A DNA stretch of 64,000 bases from an uncultured Bacteroidales bacterium (lineage in GTDB: Bacteria; Bacteroidota; Bacteroidia; Bacteroidales; Paludibacteraceae), in contig ONEG01000010.1 of assembly GCA_900316845.1 (NCBI GenBank), forward strand, positions 1 through 64,000. The letters are read 5' to 3'. This document shows positions 17,206 through 25,045 of this stretch, in pieces. A program made the translations under genes and the position numbers. Below the pieces are notes generated by a model, which worked only from the letters and a program-made list of their open reading frames with translations, had not been told where the DNA came from and did no database searches. How positions within the stretch are numbered: the stretch's first letter is position 1; each line of letters begins with the position of its first letter.

Positions 17206-18405
17206 TTATTTCTCGGTTGTCTCTCGGTCATCGCTCGGTGACTGAGAATAAAAATTCCATATGGTATCAATCACATATTGCTGCTCTTCATCCGTTAATG
17301 ACGGATACATCGGCAAAGCGAGACAACGAGTATAATAGTCCTCAGCTACCGGGCATTCGCCTTCTTTATGACCGAGCGATTTATAGTACGGCATCGTATG
17401 TGCCGGAATATACAGCACTTGCGAATAGATCTGATGCTCACGCAGGTAATCGTACAATGCTTTGCGTCTCATCGGGTGTACTTCGATCACGTACAGATGG
17501 AAGGCGTGGACAATTCCTTCCTGACGATACGGAATCAGTATCGGCAGCTTATCCAACGACTCATCATATTTCTTTGCGATTTCGTTACGACGCTCAATGC
17601 TCCAATCCAGTCGCTTCAACTGGCTGCTTGCCAATGCGGCTTGGAACTCCGTGATACGGTAGTTATAACCCAACTCCTGCATCTCGTAGTACCAGCCTCC
17701 GTCATTGCGCATCAGATGCTCCGGATCTTTGGTAATACCATGCGTGCGGTACAGTGCCACCTTCTCATACAAGTCCTTGCGATTGGTTGTTATGCAACCA
17801 CCCTCTCCGGCTGCAATATGCTTCACAGGATGAAACGAGAACACACTCAGATCGGCATACTTGCAGTTACCAATCATCTGCTTTTCACCTTTGCTATCCG
17901 TCCAGCTGCCTCCCGGTGCATGGCAACAGTCAATCACCGTCGCAAAACCATACTCCTGTGCAAGTGCATGCAGTTGCTCCTCATCAATCGGATATCCCGC
18001 AAAATCTACAGGCACAACGGCTTTATAGGTTCCTTTTGGAGAAGCCTTCAATATCTCTTCGAGTTTATTCAAATCCATCAGGAATGTCTTAGGGTCTATA
18101 TCACAGAAGACGATGTCTGCTCCGAGATAACGGAAACCGTTGGCAGAAGCAACAAAGGTGATAGGAGTCGTTATGACCTTTTCACCTGGTTGTATATCCA
18201 ATGCCATAGCGCACAGATGTAGTGCAGCCGTTCCGTTGCTTACCATACAAGCATGTTTCACGCCTAAGTACTCAGCAAACTTCTGCTCAAACTCAGGAAT
18301 ACGTGGGCCTTGGGTTAAGTAGTCGGACTTTAAAGTTTCTACTACCGCCTGTATATCCTCATCGGTTATGAGTTGATGTCCGTATGAAATTGGATGGTTA
18401 ATCAT
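17206..18405 (-). CDS. pseC: PseC, UDP-4-amino-4,6-dideoxy-AltNAc transaminase
   Basis: PLP-dependent sugar aminotransferase (DegT/DnrJ/EryC1 family), second step of pseudaminic-acid synthesis. Seen: MVSNGTAALHLCAMAL (about 54), VIDCCHAPGGSW (about 158), and the PLP lysine in FSFHPVKHIAAGEGG (about 192). The C-terminal LPMYPSLTDEEQQYVI is typical. 399 aa. It overlaps the pseB stop by 4 nt, as expected for an ordered pathway operon. Confidence 0.9.
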   Translation of the reverse strand: MINHPISYGHQLITDEDIQAVVETLKSDYLTQGPRIPEFEQKFAEYLGVKHACMVSNGTAALHLCAMALDIQPGEKVITTPITFVASANGFRYLGADIVFCDIDPKTFLMDLNKLEEILKASPKGTYKAVVPVDFAGYPIDEEQLHALAQEYGFATVIDCCHAPGGSWTDSKGEKQMIGNCKYADLSVFSFHPVKHIAAGEGGCITTNRKDLYEKVALYRTHGITKDPEHLMRNDGGWYYEMQELGYNYRITEFQAALASSQLKRLDWSIERRNEIAKKYDESLDKLPILIPYRQEGIVHAFHLYVIEVHPMRRKALYDYLREHQIYSQVLYIPAHTMPYYKSLGHKEGECPVAEDYYTRCLALPMYPSLTDEEQQYVIDTIWNFYSQSPSDDRETTEK

Positions 18406-19424
18406 TTCACTTCAAAATTAGGATCTACGTATTTCTTGATTTTCTCACGCATCGTTTCTGGAGTTTCCCAGTCGGTGTTATTATCCGAACTATAGTGGAA
18501 GCCATCCGGTACTGGTTTACCATTATGATGTTTAATATAATCCTCGCGCATCACATTGAAGCTAACCGAAGGCATAATCACATAGTACTTGCCCAAGTCT
18601 ATTGTATCCAGCGCGTCAGTCACAGTAATCATTTCCTCATGCAATTTCTCACCTGGACGGATTCCTACTTCTTTCTGAGGTATCTTTGGAGCAATAGCCG
18701 TGGCTACATCGCATATACGATAACTCGGTATTTTCGGGATAAAGATTTCGCCACCCAGATGATGACCTATCGCATACATCACCATCGCAACTCCTTCTTC
18801 CAGTGAGATATTGAATCGCGTCATGCGCATGTCCGTAATCGGCAAGAACTCTGCGCCCTCATCACGTTTGCGGATAAAGAACGGAATAACACTTCCGCGA
18901 CTTCCCATCACGTTGCCGTAACGAACGACCGAGAAACGGATATCTTTACTACCGCGGATATTATTCGCTGCACAGAACAATTTGTCGCTCGTCAGTTTGG
19001 TAGCACCATAAAGGTTGATAGGCGCACAAGCCTTATCGGTACTCAATGCTACCACATCATGCACTCCGCAAGCCAACGCAGCTTTGATAACATTCTGCGC
19101 ACCATGAACATTCGTCTTGATGCATTCCTCCGGATTATACTCTGCAGTATCAACCTGCTTAATCGCAGCAGCATGGATAATCACATCTACGCCCTCGCAA
19201 GCACGAGTCAATCGCTCCAAATCACGTACATCTCCGATAAAATACCTCAACATCGGATACTGTTTCTCCGGATACTTGAGTTTCAGCTCATACTGTTTGA
19301 GTTCATCACGGCTATAGATGATGATTTTCTTTACATTGGGATAATCGCGAAGGATCACTTCGACGAATTTCTTTCCAAACGAACCGGTTCCACCGGTAAT
19401 CAAAACAACTTTATTATTCAGCAT
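18402..19424 (-). CDS. pseB: PseB, UDP-GlcNAc 4,6-dehydratase (inverting)
   Basis: First enzyme of pseudaminic-acid synthesis. The extended SDR shows the NADP motif TGGTGSFGKKF, the active-site region LSTDKACAPINLYGATK (Tyr-x3-Lys), RYGNVMGSRGSVIPFF, and MRMTRFNISLEEGV. The start is set at MLNNKVVLITGG, 14 nt after the wzt stop; an in-frame extension to 19460 would run into wzt and lacks family similarity. It is the first pse gene after the transporter ATPase. pseI, needed to finish the sugar, is not seen in the window. Confidence 0.9.
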   Translation of the reverse strand: MLNNKVVLITGGTGSFGKKFVEVILRDYPNVKKIIIYSRDELKQYELKLKYPEKQYPMLRYFIGDVRDLERLTRACEGVDVIIHAAAIKQVDTAEYNPEECIKTNVHGAQNVIKAALACGVHDVVALSTDKACAPINLYGATKLTSDKLFCAANNIRGSKDIRFSVVRYGNVMGSRGSVIPFFIRKRDEGAEFLPITDMRMTRFNISLEEGVAMVMYAIGHHLGGEIFIPKIPSYRICDVATAIAPKIPQKEVGIRPGEKLHEEMITVTDALDTIDLGKYYVIMPSVSFNVMREDYIKHHNGKPVPDGFHYSSDNNTDWETPETMREKIKKYVDPNFEVK

Positions 19425-19438
19425 ATTATTGCATTTAT

Positions 19439-20719
19439 TTATTTTCCAACAATGTTCCAATCCAAAAGCGTACTCAAATACCCCCCGCGACTATCACCAC
19501 GGTATGTATGATTATCTGTAATATTAAACACGCACACATCAAACGGGGAATCCACATTAAAGCCACTGATATTTTGGCTGCTCGTAAAATTGAGATAGAC
19601 GGAGTAACTACCGGGAGCCAAAGTGCGTTTGGGAATAGTAATATCAATTTGCGACTCTCCCAACGGCAATGTTTCCAACTTATTCATCATCACATCATTG
19701 CTATCCGAAATCCATGCGGCTACGCCATCGGCTTTATTGAACTGGAGGTATCCATAGATGCCGGGGATACGTTTCTTCACATGGGCTGTCATACGGATAT
19801 GCCATTCTTCATCACAAGAGAATAGATTCTTTCCTTTCCCTTTGCTATCCAGCAATTCCACTTTCGTAATCTGAAAATCCTTATTTGGACTGAAGGGGTG
19901 TTCCCACGCTGCGCCAAGGTTAACGAGCGAATCAGAGAGGTACATATCGCAGATAGAGTTAACCTCTCCGTCTGCTTTAATACTTCCATTCTCCAGCAAT
20001 ATGCCCCTCTTGCACAAACTTCTGATACTACCCATATTATGACTAACGAAGAGGACTGTTCGGCCTTGGCCTTGGGAAACGTCTTTCATCTTGCCGATGG
20101 CTTTCTTTTGGAACTCGGCATCGCCGACGGCGAGGACTTCGTCCACGACAAGGATCTCAGGGTCAAGGAAAGCTGCTACGGCGAAGCCCAGACGGACAGT
20201 CATACCGGAGGAGTAACGTTTGACAGGGGTGTCGATATAGCGTTCGCAGCCGGAGAAATCAATAATCTCGTCCAGCTTGGCTTGGATCTCATGACGCGTC
20301 ATGCCGAGGATGGCGCCGTTCATGAAGATATTTTCACGCCCCGTCATCTCGCCATGGAAGCCCGTGCCGACCTCAAGAAGGGAGCCAATACGACCATGGG
20401 CACGGATAGTGCCGGTGGTAGGACCGGTGACGCGGGAAAGGAGTTTGAGCAGAGTCGATTTGCCGGCACCGTTCTTGCCGATGATACCGACGACGTCGCC
20501 TTGCTCGACCTTGAAGTCGATATCGCGGAGTGCCCAGACGTACTCGGAGTTGCCCTTGGAGGCACGGTCGTTGGTCTCGCCGATCTTGAGATACGGGTCC
20601 TCTTTGCCAAGGACGTTGGTAATCCAGAAGCGGCGGATATCGTGGCTCAGGGTCTTGGTGGAGACCAGGCCGAGGCGGTATTGCTTGGATACGTGATTAA
20701 ATTCTATTGCTGTACTCAT
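19439..20719 (-). CDS. Wzt-like ABC transporter ATPase with polysaccharide-binding C-terminus
   Basis: ATPase of an ABC-2 polysaccharide exporter (O-antigen or teichoic-acid type). Walker A GKNGAGKSTLLK is near residue 83, signature YSSGMTVRLGF near 166, Walker B EILVVDEVLAVGDAEFQKK near 188, and the H-loop VSHNMGSI near 224. Residues about 265-426 form an extra beta-rich domain like Wzt_C, which in E. coli O8/O9 recognises the finished, end-capped chain. The matching permease (wzm) is not next to it. The central part of the gene (about 20060-20660) is much more GC-rich than its ends. Confidence 0.87.
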   Translation of the reverse strand: MSTAIEFNHVSKQYRLGLVSTKTLSHDIRRFWITNVLGKEDPYLKIGETNDRASKGNSEYVWALRDIDFKVEQGDVVGIIGKNGAGKSTLLKLLSRVTGPTTGTIRAHGRIGSLLEVGTGFHGEMTGRENIFMNGAILGMTRHEIQAKLDEIIDFSGCERYIDTPVKRYSSGMTVRLGFAVAAFLDPEILVVDEVLAVGDAEFQKKAIGKMKDVSQGQGRTVLFVSHNMGSIRSLCKRGILLENGSIKADGEVNSICDMYLSDSLVNLGAAWEHPFSPNKDFQITKVELLDSKGKGKNLFSCDEEWHIRMTAHVKKRIPGIYGYLQFNKADGVAAWISDSNDVMMNKLETLPLGESQIDITIPKRTLAPGSYSVYLNFTSSQNISGFNVDSPFDVCVFNITDNHTYRGDSRGGYLSTLLDWNIVGK

Positions 20720-21200
20720 TGTTTTAAAAATTTTCTGTTTTTATTTTTTATGTAACCAAAAAAGAACAATCCTCGAGCCTTGCGGCTCTTTACGCAAAAG
20801 ATCATCAGTCTATTCGTAAACAAGTTTCCAATATACTGCTTATCTTTTTCGTCTAATCGATTCTATGAATAGCATCGATTGATTGTTCGAAAAAAAAGTT
20901 CAAAAAATGTCAAAAAAAATTTTCATTATTACATACAACTTACACGCGGCTTCGTTTTTTTGAAAGTGATTTTTAACCGCGATTTTTTTGAGAGGATTGC
21001 AAATCTGTTTTTTCGGGAGCAGCCGATAGTGCACATCTATGGGCAGTATCAGAGCGGAAATGACTGTTAAGGGAGATGGGAGCTCGCTCACAATCGCATT
21101 TAAAAGCATTTACGCTCAAGACCGGATGGGTCAAAACCCATGCGGACGTAGGCTACGTCTTTTTTGATTACAATAAGTCAAAGATCGTTATGCGCGGGAG
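20720..21200. other. Gene-free leader region before wzt
   Basis: No gene is seen. It holds leader copy R1 (20941-21180), a GAGCC-TTGC-GGCTC hairpin (20775-20788), an AATCGAT...ATCGATT inverted repeat (about 20856-20882) and A/T-rich sequence next to the wzt start. Confidence 0.6.
20941..21180 (-). repeat. Leader repeat copy R1 (upstream of wzt)
   Basis: Roughly 240 bp, homologous to R2 (21702-21941). Shared landmarks in the same order: a Tn-GAAAGTGATT segment, GAGAGGATTGCA, TTTTTTCGGGAG-AGCCG, a GCACAT-TATGGGC segment and CCATGCGGACG followed by GCTACGTCTTTTTTG. In R1 GACGTAGGCTACGTC is a perfect palindrome next to a T6 run. The copy lies in the 5' untranslated region of wzt. Confidence 0.75.
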
Positions 21201-21647
21201 TTAGAACACTTCTATCTCGCCGTTATTGTTATGGAACCGTTCCAGCTGCACCCTGGGGCTGGTTCCAAAATTTACAAGGAGCGCAACCGGGTAGCCTGTA
21301 CCACGGAGATAACCAAACGTCTGGTAATGTTCTTTCTCCGTTAATTGGGTCAAAGCCTTGCACTCGATGATGACATTGCCAACTGTTGTCTCCACAACAA
21401 AATCCATCCTGAGGAAGGCTTGGAGCGGTTGACCCTTATAGACCGGATGATACTCTTGTTCCTTATAAGTCGGCAGTCCGGTGTGGTTCAGTTCGGTCAT
21501 GAGTGCTTCCTGATAAATGTACTCAGGCAGTCCGGGGCCAAGCGTTTTGTACACCTCAAAGATTGCTCCGATGATGGGATAACACGCTTTTGTCAATTCA
21601 CTTTTTAGCGGCTCTTGAACCATATGTATTGTTGTCTTATCTTGCAT
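21201..21647 (-). CDS. GxxExxY protein
   Basis: Small protein of the GxxExxY family, named for the motif visible here as GLPEYIYQEAL near residue 38. The core MDFVVETTVGNVIIECKA gives the D...ExK pattern of the PD-(D/E)XK nuclease fold. 148 aa, slightly longer than usual (about 125-130). Function of the family is not established. It is flanked on both sides by copies of the same leader sequence, so it may have been inserted, with a leader duplication, between the promoter and the surface-glycan operon. Confidence 0.85.
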   Translation of the reverse strand: MQDKTTIHMVQEPLKSELTKACYPIIGAIFEVYKTLGPGLPEYIYQEALMTELNHTGLPTYKEQEYHPVYKGQPLQAFLRMDFVVETTVGNVIIECKALTQLTEKEHYQTFGYLRGTGYPVALLVNFGTSPRVQLERFHNNNGEIEVF

Positions 21648-22016
21648 AATTGCTCTTTATATTTTATGTAACCAAAAAATGTCAAAAAAATCTCATCTCC
21701 ATATACACGCAAAATTATTTTTTGAAAGTGATTGTAGATCACGATTTTTTGAGAGGATTGCATATCCGTTTTTTCGGGAGTAGCCGGCAGAGCACATTTA
21801 TGGGCTTTGCAAGAGCGTGATTGTCAATTTGGCTGTCTATGAGTCTTGCTCATATGCAGACTAAGGGTCAATTACGATCAAGGCCGCAGGAGCCAATAAC
21901 CATGCGGACGGGGCTACGTCTTTTTTGGTTACAATATGTCAATGTTCGTTTGGTATTTTGTGTAGGTGTACAAGTGCGTACGCATAGCGCGAAGCGTTTG
22001 ATCACAATTCAAGCGG
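21648..22016. other. Gene-free leader region before the GxxExxY gene
   Basis: No gene is seen. It is the long 5' leader between the promoter at 22017-22048 and the GxxExxY start, and includes leader copy R2. Confidence 0.6.
21702..21941 (-). repeat. Leader repeat copy R2 (upstream of the GxxExxY gene)
   Basis: Diverged second copy of R1 with the same landmark order. The palindrome near its outer end is degraded (GACGGGGCTACGTC). TTATGTAACCAAAAAA occurs next to the start codon after R2 and, with small change, next to wzt after R1, so the duplication may include the translation-start region. Confidence 0.75.
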
Positions 22017-22048
22017 CAAAGGTACAAAAAAAATCCCATATATGCAAA
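22017..22048 (-). promoter_or_regulatory. Promoter for the GxxExxY / surface-glycan operon
   Basis: Minus strand: -33 TTTG (22045-22048), 20-nt spacer, -7 TACCTTTG (22017-22024). The -33 box lies in the loop of the sod terminator hairpin. No other clear promoter is seen before wzt, so this may drive the whole glycan cluster. Confidence 0.75.
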
Positions 22049-22059
22049 TATATATGGGA
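22026..22059 (-). terminator. Terminator of sod, overlapping the next promoter
   Basis: Perfect 10-bp inverted repeat TCCCATATAT...ATATATGGGA (22034-22043 and 22050-22059) with a 6-nt loop, followed on the minus strand by eight T. It lies 63 nt past the sod stop. Confidence 0.75.
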
Positions 22060-22122
22060 AAAAGTTGCAAATTTATTTGATTTGTGCAATTTTTGGGCTG
22101 ATATTGCAGCCCGAAACGAGGA

Positions 22123-22728
22123 TTATTCCGTGTAACGGCGGTTGATCTCGTCCCAGTTGATGATCTGCCAGAGGGAATGGAGATGGGCGGCACGGCGGTT
22201 ACGATAATCGATGTAATACGCGTGCTCCCAGACATCCATCGTCAAGAGGGGTTTGAGGCCCTTCGTGACGGGGTTGCCGGCATTGGGTTCCTGCGTGATT
22301 ACGAGTTTGCCGTCTTTGTCTGCTGCCAGCCACACCCAACCTGATCCGAAGAGCGTTGTGCCCTTCTGCTCGAACTCCGTCTGGAAGGCCTCGAACGAAC
22401 CGAAATCACGGGCAATTGCCTTGAAAATAGGCAATTGGTTAGGGGTTACGGGTGACGGGTTAGGGGTGACGGGTTTGAACTGGGTGAAGTACAGGTTGTG
22501 GTTGAGGATCTGGCCGGCATTGTTGAAGATGGCACCTTGGGATTTGGCGACAATCTCCTCCAATGGCATGGCCTCGAACTCCGTTCCGACAACGAGTTTG
22601 TTGAGGTTATCGACATAGGTCTGCAGGTGCTTACCATAGTGATACTCAATCGTTTCCCGACTGATGACGGGTTCCAGCGCGTTCGGCGCGTATGGAAGCG
22701 CGATTAGGCTTATGATTGCGGATAACAT
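22123..22728 (-). CDS. sod: Superoxide dismutase [Fe/Mn]
   Basis: Dismutates superoxide in the cytoplasm. Metal ligands are visible: His in EYHYGKH (near 30), His in ILNHNLYFTQF (near 80), and the Asp and His of MDVWEHAYYIDYRNRR (near 165-170). Residues about 85-99 (PVTPNPSPVTPNQLP) replace the usual glycine-rich loop and are encoded by a run of GGGTTACGGGTGACGGG-type near-repeats at 22438-22480. It lies next to rubrerythrin, consistent with an oxidative-stress block in an anaerobe. Confidence 0.92.
   Translation of the reverse strand: MLSAIISLIALPYAPNALEPVISRETIEYHYGKHLQTYVDNLNKLVVGTEFEAMPLEEIVAKSQGAIFNNAGQILNHNLYFTQFKPVTPNPSPVTPNQLPIFKAIARDFGSFEAFQTEFEQKGTTLFGSGWVWLAADKDGKLVITQEPNAGNPVTKGLKPLLTMDVWEHAYYIDYRNRRAAHLHSLWQIINWDEINRRYTE
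22438..22480. repeat. Tandem GGGTTA/GGGTGAC near-repeats inside sod
   Basis: Two tandem copies of a roughly 20-bp unit made of GGGTTA, GGGGTTAC and GGGTGAC, in frame, giving the duplicated peptide PVTPN-PSPVTPN in a surface loop of superoxide dismutase. Confidence 0.7.
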
Positions 22729-22767
22729 AATAATAATGATGGATTGATGAAATGATGAAATGATGGA

Positions 22768-23310
22768 TTAATAATTCTCTGCGAGGAGCTGGAAGTAGGC
22801 TTGCTCGTGGTGGCAGACGGGGCACTCCTCCGGAGCAGATTTGCCGACTACGATATGGCCGCAGTTAGAGCATTGCCAGATGCAATCGCCGTCGCGAGAG
22901 AAGACAATCTTGTCCTCGATGTTCTTGAGCAGTTTGCGGTAACGCTCCTCGTGGTGTTTCTCGATGGCGCCGACCATGGCAAACTTAGCTGCAATCTCGG
23001 TAAAGCCCTCTTCTTCCGCCTCTTTCGCCATGCGGGCGTACATGTCGGTCCACTCGGCATTCTCGCCTGCAGCGGCATCTGCAAGGTTGGTAGCGGTGTC
23101 GCTGATCTTACCGCCGTTGAGGTATTTATACCAGAGTTCCGCGTGCTCTTTCTCGTTGGCTGCGGTCTCTTCAAAGATCTTACTGATCTGCACAAAACCG
23201 TCTTTCTTCGCCTTCGATGCGAAATACGTGTACTTGTTACGTGCCATTGATTCACCGGCAAAAGCCTCCATGAGGTTTTTCTCGGTCTTTGTTCCTTTTA
23301 AGTCTTTCAT
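22768..23310 (-). CDS. rbr: Rubrerythrin
   Basis: Peroxide-reducing non-haem iron protein. The N-terminal ferritin-like four-helix domain has diiron ligands in [32 protein letters not shown] and [14 protein letters not shown]. The C-terminal rubredoxin-like domain has two CxxC pairs, CSNCGH and CPVCHH. 180 aa, typical. It lies just upstream of sod in the same orientation and together they cover peroxide and superoxide defence. Confidence 0.95.
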   Translation of the reverse strand: MKDLKGTKTEKNLMEAFAGESMARNKYTYFASKAKKDGFVQISKIFEETAANEKEHAELWYKYLNGGKISDTATNLADAAAGENAEWTDMYARMAKEAEEEGFTEIAAKFAMVGAIEKHHEERYRKLLKNIEDKIVFSRDGDCIWQCSNCGHIVVGKSAPEECPVCHHEQAYFQLLAENY

Positions 23311-23426
23311 TTAAATTGTGTTTTAGGGGTTATACAAGTTTTGTTGAAGAAACGACAAAAATCGTGCCAAATATGTACGTTTATTAAGAAAATGGCGCTA
23401 ATTATTAAGAAAATTACGATAAAATA

Positions 23427-24230
23427 CTACTGCAAGAAGCGGTGGCGGAGGATGCGGAGGTCGTAGGAAGAGAGGAGGAGTTGGTTCTGGAGATAAGAGA
23501 TCATGCCTCCGAACTCGCGGTCGATGAGATCCCATGTACGGATGAAATTAGGGGTCGAGACGCCCATAAAGGCAAGGATCACCTCTTTCTCTGCGTCACC
23601 ACCTCCGCGGGCTTCGATCTGCGCATTAAGCACAGCGACGAGTTCGCGGTAAGCGGTATTGGAGAGGTCAAAATCTGCGATTATCGCTTTGCGATCGACT
23701 CCTAAAGCCGAGAGGAGAAAAGCCGCTCCCCAGCCTGTTCGGTCTTTCCCCTGGAAACAATGCCAGAGGATGCCGCCGTCTTCGGGCGTCTCGATAATAA
23801 GACGGAGGAAAGCGGCATACTGCAGCTGCGAGTACTCGCTTCGGATGAGCGACGGGTACATATTTGCCGCCATCTTCTGCACCTCGGGGTAAAAAGAATA
23901 ATTGACGATATGTGCCTCCAGATCGAGGAAAGCTTCTTGGGGGATGGGTTGCTCCGTCAGCCGCTCGGCACTAAGGTCGATGGTCGGCAGGAGATGATGG
24001 GTTGCACCGGGAACCTCACGGTCCGGAAGGGCATCGGCTTCGCCGAGTGAGCGGAAATCGAAGATCTTCGCCAGGTGGTACTCCTCCTGCAGACGATGCA
24101 GATCGGTGTCCGTGGCATCATGCAGATGGGCGGTACGGAGAAGACGGTGGGGCTTGATGGGCTTACCACCGGCGCCGATGAGGCCGCCAAGGTCACGGGC
24201 GTTAACTATGTTATCGAAAAGGACGGTCAT
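23427..24230 (-). CDS. Tyrosine/dual-specificity protein phosphatase
   Basis: The P-loop HCFQGKDRTGWGA (residues about 156-168) is the HCxxGKDRTG signature of bacterial PTP-like phosphatases, which act on phosphoprotein or lipid/inositol phosphates. The N-terminal ARDLGGLIGAGGKPIKP and RLLRTAHLH are typical of this group. 267 aa, cytoplasmic, no signal peptide. It follows the HD-hydrolase gene by 57 bp. Substrate unknown. Confidence 0.85.
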   Translation of the reverse strand: MTVLFDNIVNARDLGGLIGAGGKPIKPHRLLRTAHLHDATDTDLHRLQEEYHLAKIFDFRSLGEADALPDREVPGATHHLLPTIDLSAERLTEQPIPQEAFLDLEAHIVNYSFYPEVQKMAANMYPSLIRSEYSQLQYAAFLRLIIETPEDGGILWHCFQGKDRTGWGAAFLLSALGVDRKAIIADFDLSNTAYRELVAVLNAQIEARGGGDAEKEVILAFMGVSTPNFIRTWDLIDREFGGMISYLQNQLLLSSYDLRILRHRFLQ

Positions 24231-24287
24231 TTAATGAATTGATTAATGGTGACGGGCTACGCCCTTAATGGTGGATTGATGGAATGA
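24231..24287. repeat. Short near-repeats between genes
   Basis: Units of ATTGATTAATGG and GGATTGATGGAATGATTAAT surround a GGGC-TAC-GCCC hairpin. Similar units occur at 22733-22770. Confidence 0.5.
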
Positions 24288-24881
24288 TTAATAGGCAAAG
24301 ACGTCGTTGATCAAAGTAATGAATTCGCGGTAGGCGAAGGTGTCGGAGAGCTCGGAGAGGGACGCTGCGAGGCCGCGGTAGTGCCACTCGTGCGAAGCTT
24401 TGTCCGTGACGTGGAAGATATTCCAGAGTTCGTCGCCTTTGATCTGATAATCGCGCCAGATCGCCCGCATATTACTGAGTTTGTCACCCATCGCCACTAT
24501 CTTCGCGTCATGCGAAGCCGCTGCGAGACGGTTGATAGCCGCCTGTTTGCGTGCGTGCCAGGTCTCTGACTCGTTGGCACCACCGGTAAAGAGTTCACCG
24601 TTCAGTTGGTCACTCTCTTCGTGCACAAGCTTCGCCACGCGCTCGCCGAAAGCCTCACGGAGCTCGTCGTAGGTGATGCCGGTATCTTCGATGGTATCGT
24701 GCAGCGCCGCAGCTGCCAGCAGCTCCTGATCGGACGTGATGGTCGAGACGATCTCCACCGCCTCCATGGGGTGGACGATATAAGGAAAACCTTTTCCCCG
24801 GCGCTCGGTGTTATGATGCGCCTTGACCGCAAAGATAATCGCACGGTCCAAAAGTTCGGTATCTAAGTATTGGTTCGCCAT
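24288..24881 (-). CDS. HD-domain hydrolase, (p)ppGpp-hydrolase-like (Mesh1/SpoT type)
   Basis: HD domain of RelA/SpoT hydrolase type: HPMEAVEIVSTI near residue 37 and the metal-binding ALHDTIEDTGITYDEL near 60. AMGDKLSNMRAIWRDY near 130 gives the distal Asp. 197 aa, hydrolase domain only. Such proteins remove the 3'-diphosphate from ppGpp. With a RelA/SpoT-type synthetase encoded 1.1 kb away on the same strand, it may form a separate alarmone synthesis/degradation pair. Hydrolase activity is inferred. Confidence 0.85.
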   Translation of the reverse strand: MANQYLDTELLDRAIIFAVKAHHNTERRGKGFPYIVHPMEAVEIVSTITSDQELLAAAALHDTIEDTGITYDELREAFGERVAKLVHEESDQLNGELFTGGANESETWHARKQAAINRLAAASHDAKIVAMGDKLSNMRAIWRDYQIKGDELWNIFHVTDKASHEWHYRGLAASLSELSDTFAYREFITLINDVFAY

Positions 24882-24894
24882 AGTATGGGTACGT

Positions 24895-25045
24895 TATGGT
24901 ACCGTGAATCACCTACGAATATCCAACGAATATCCAACATATAACCAACGAATAACTAACGATTGGACTTATTCGAGAGTGAAAAACGGGTTTAACGAGT
25001 GAAAAAACGGGGTTAAAAAGTGAAAAACGGGTAGTACAAGCGGGG
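24895..25045. repeat. Two sets of tandem near-repeats
   Basis: First set: ACGAATATCCA / ACATATAACCA / ACGAATAACTA. Second set: GAGTGAAAAACGGG(G)TTTAA, three copies. No gene is visible. Confidence 0.6.

Noticed and set aside
19898..20755. Plus-strand frame opposite wzt
   Set aside because: Wzt carries all ABC motifs; the opposite frame has no family features.
21131..21180. Rho-independent terminator on the plus strand (GACGTAGGCTACGTC + T6)
   Set aside because: No plus-strand gene ends there, and the stretch belongs to the minus-strand leader repeat.
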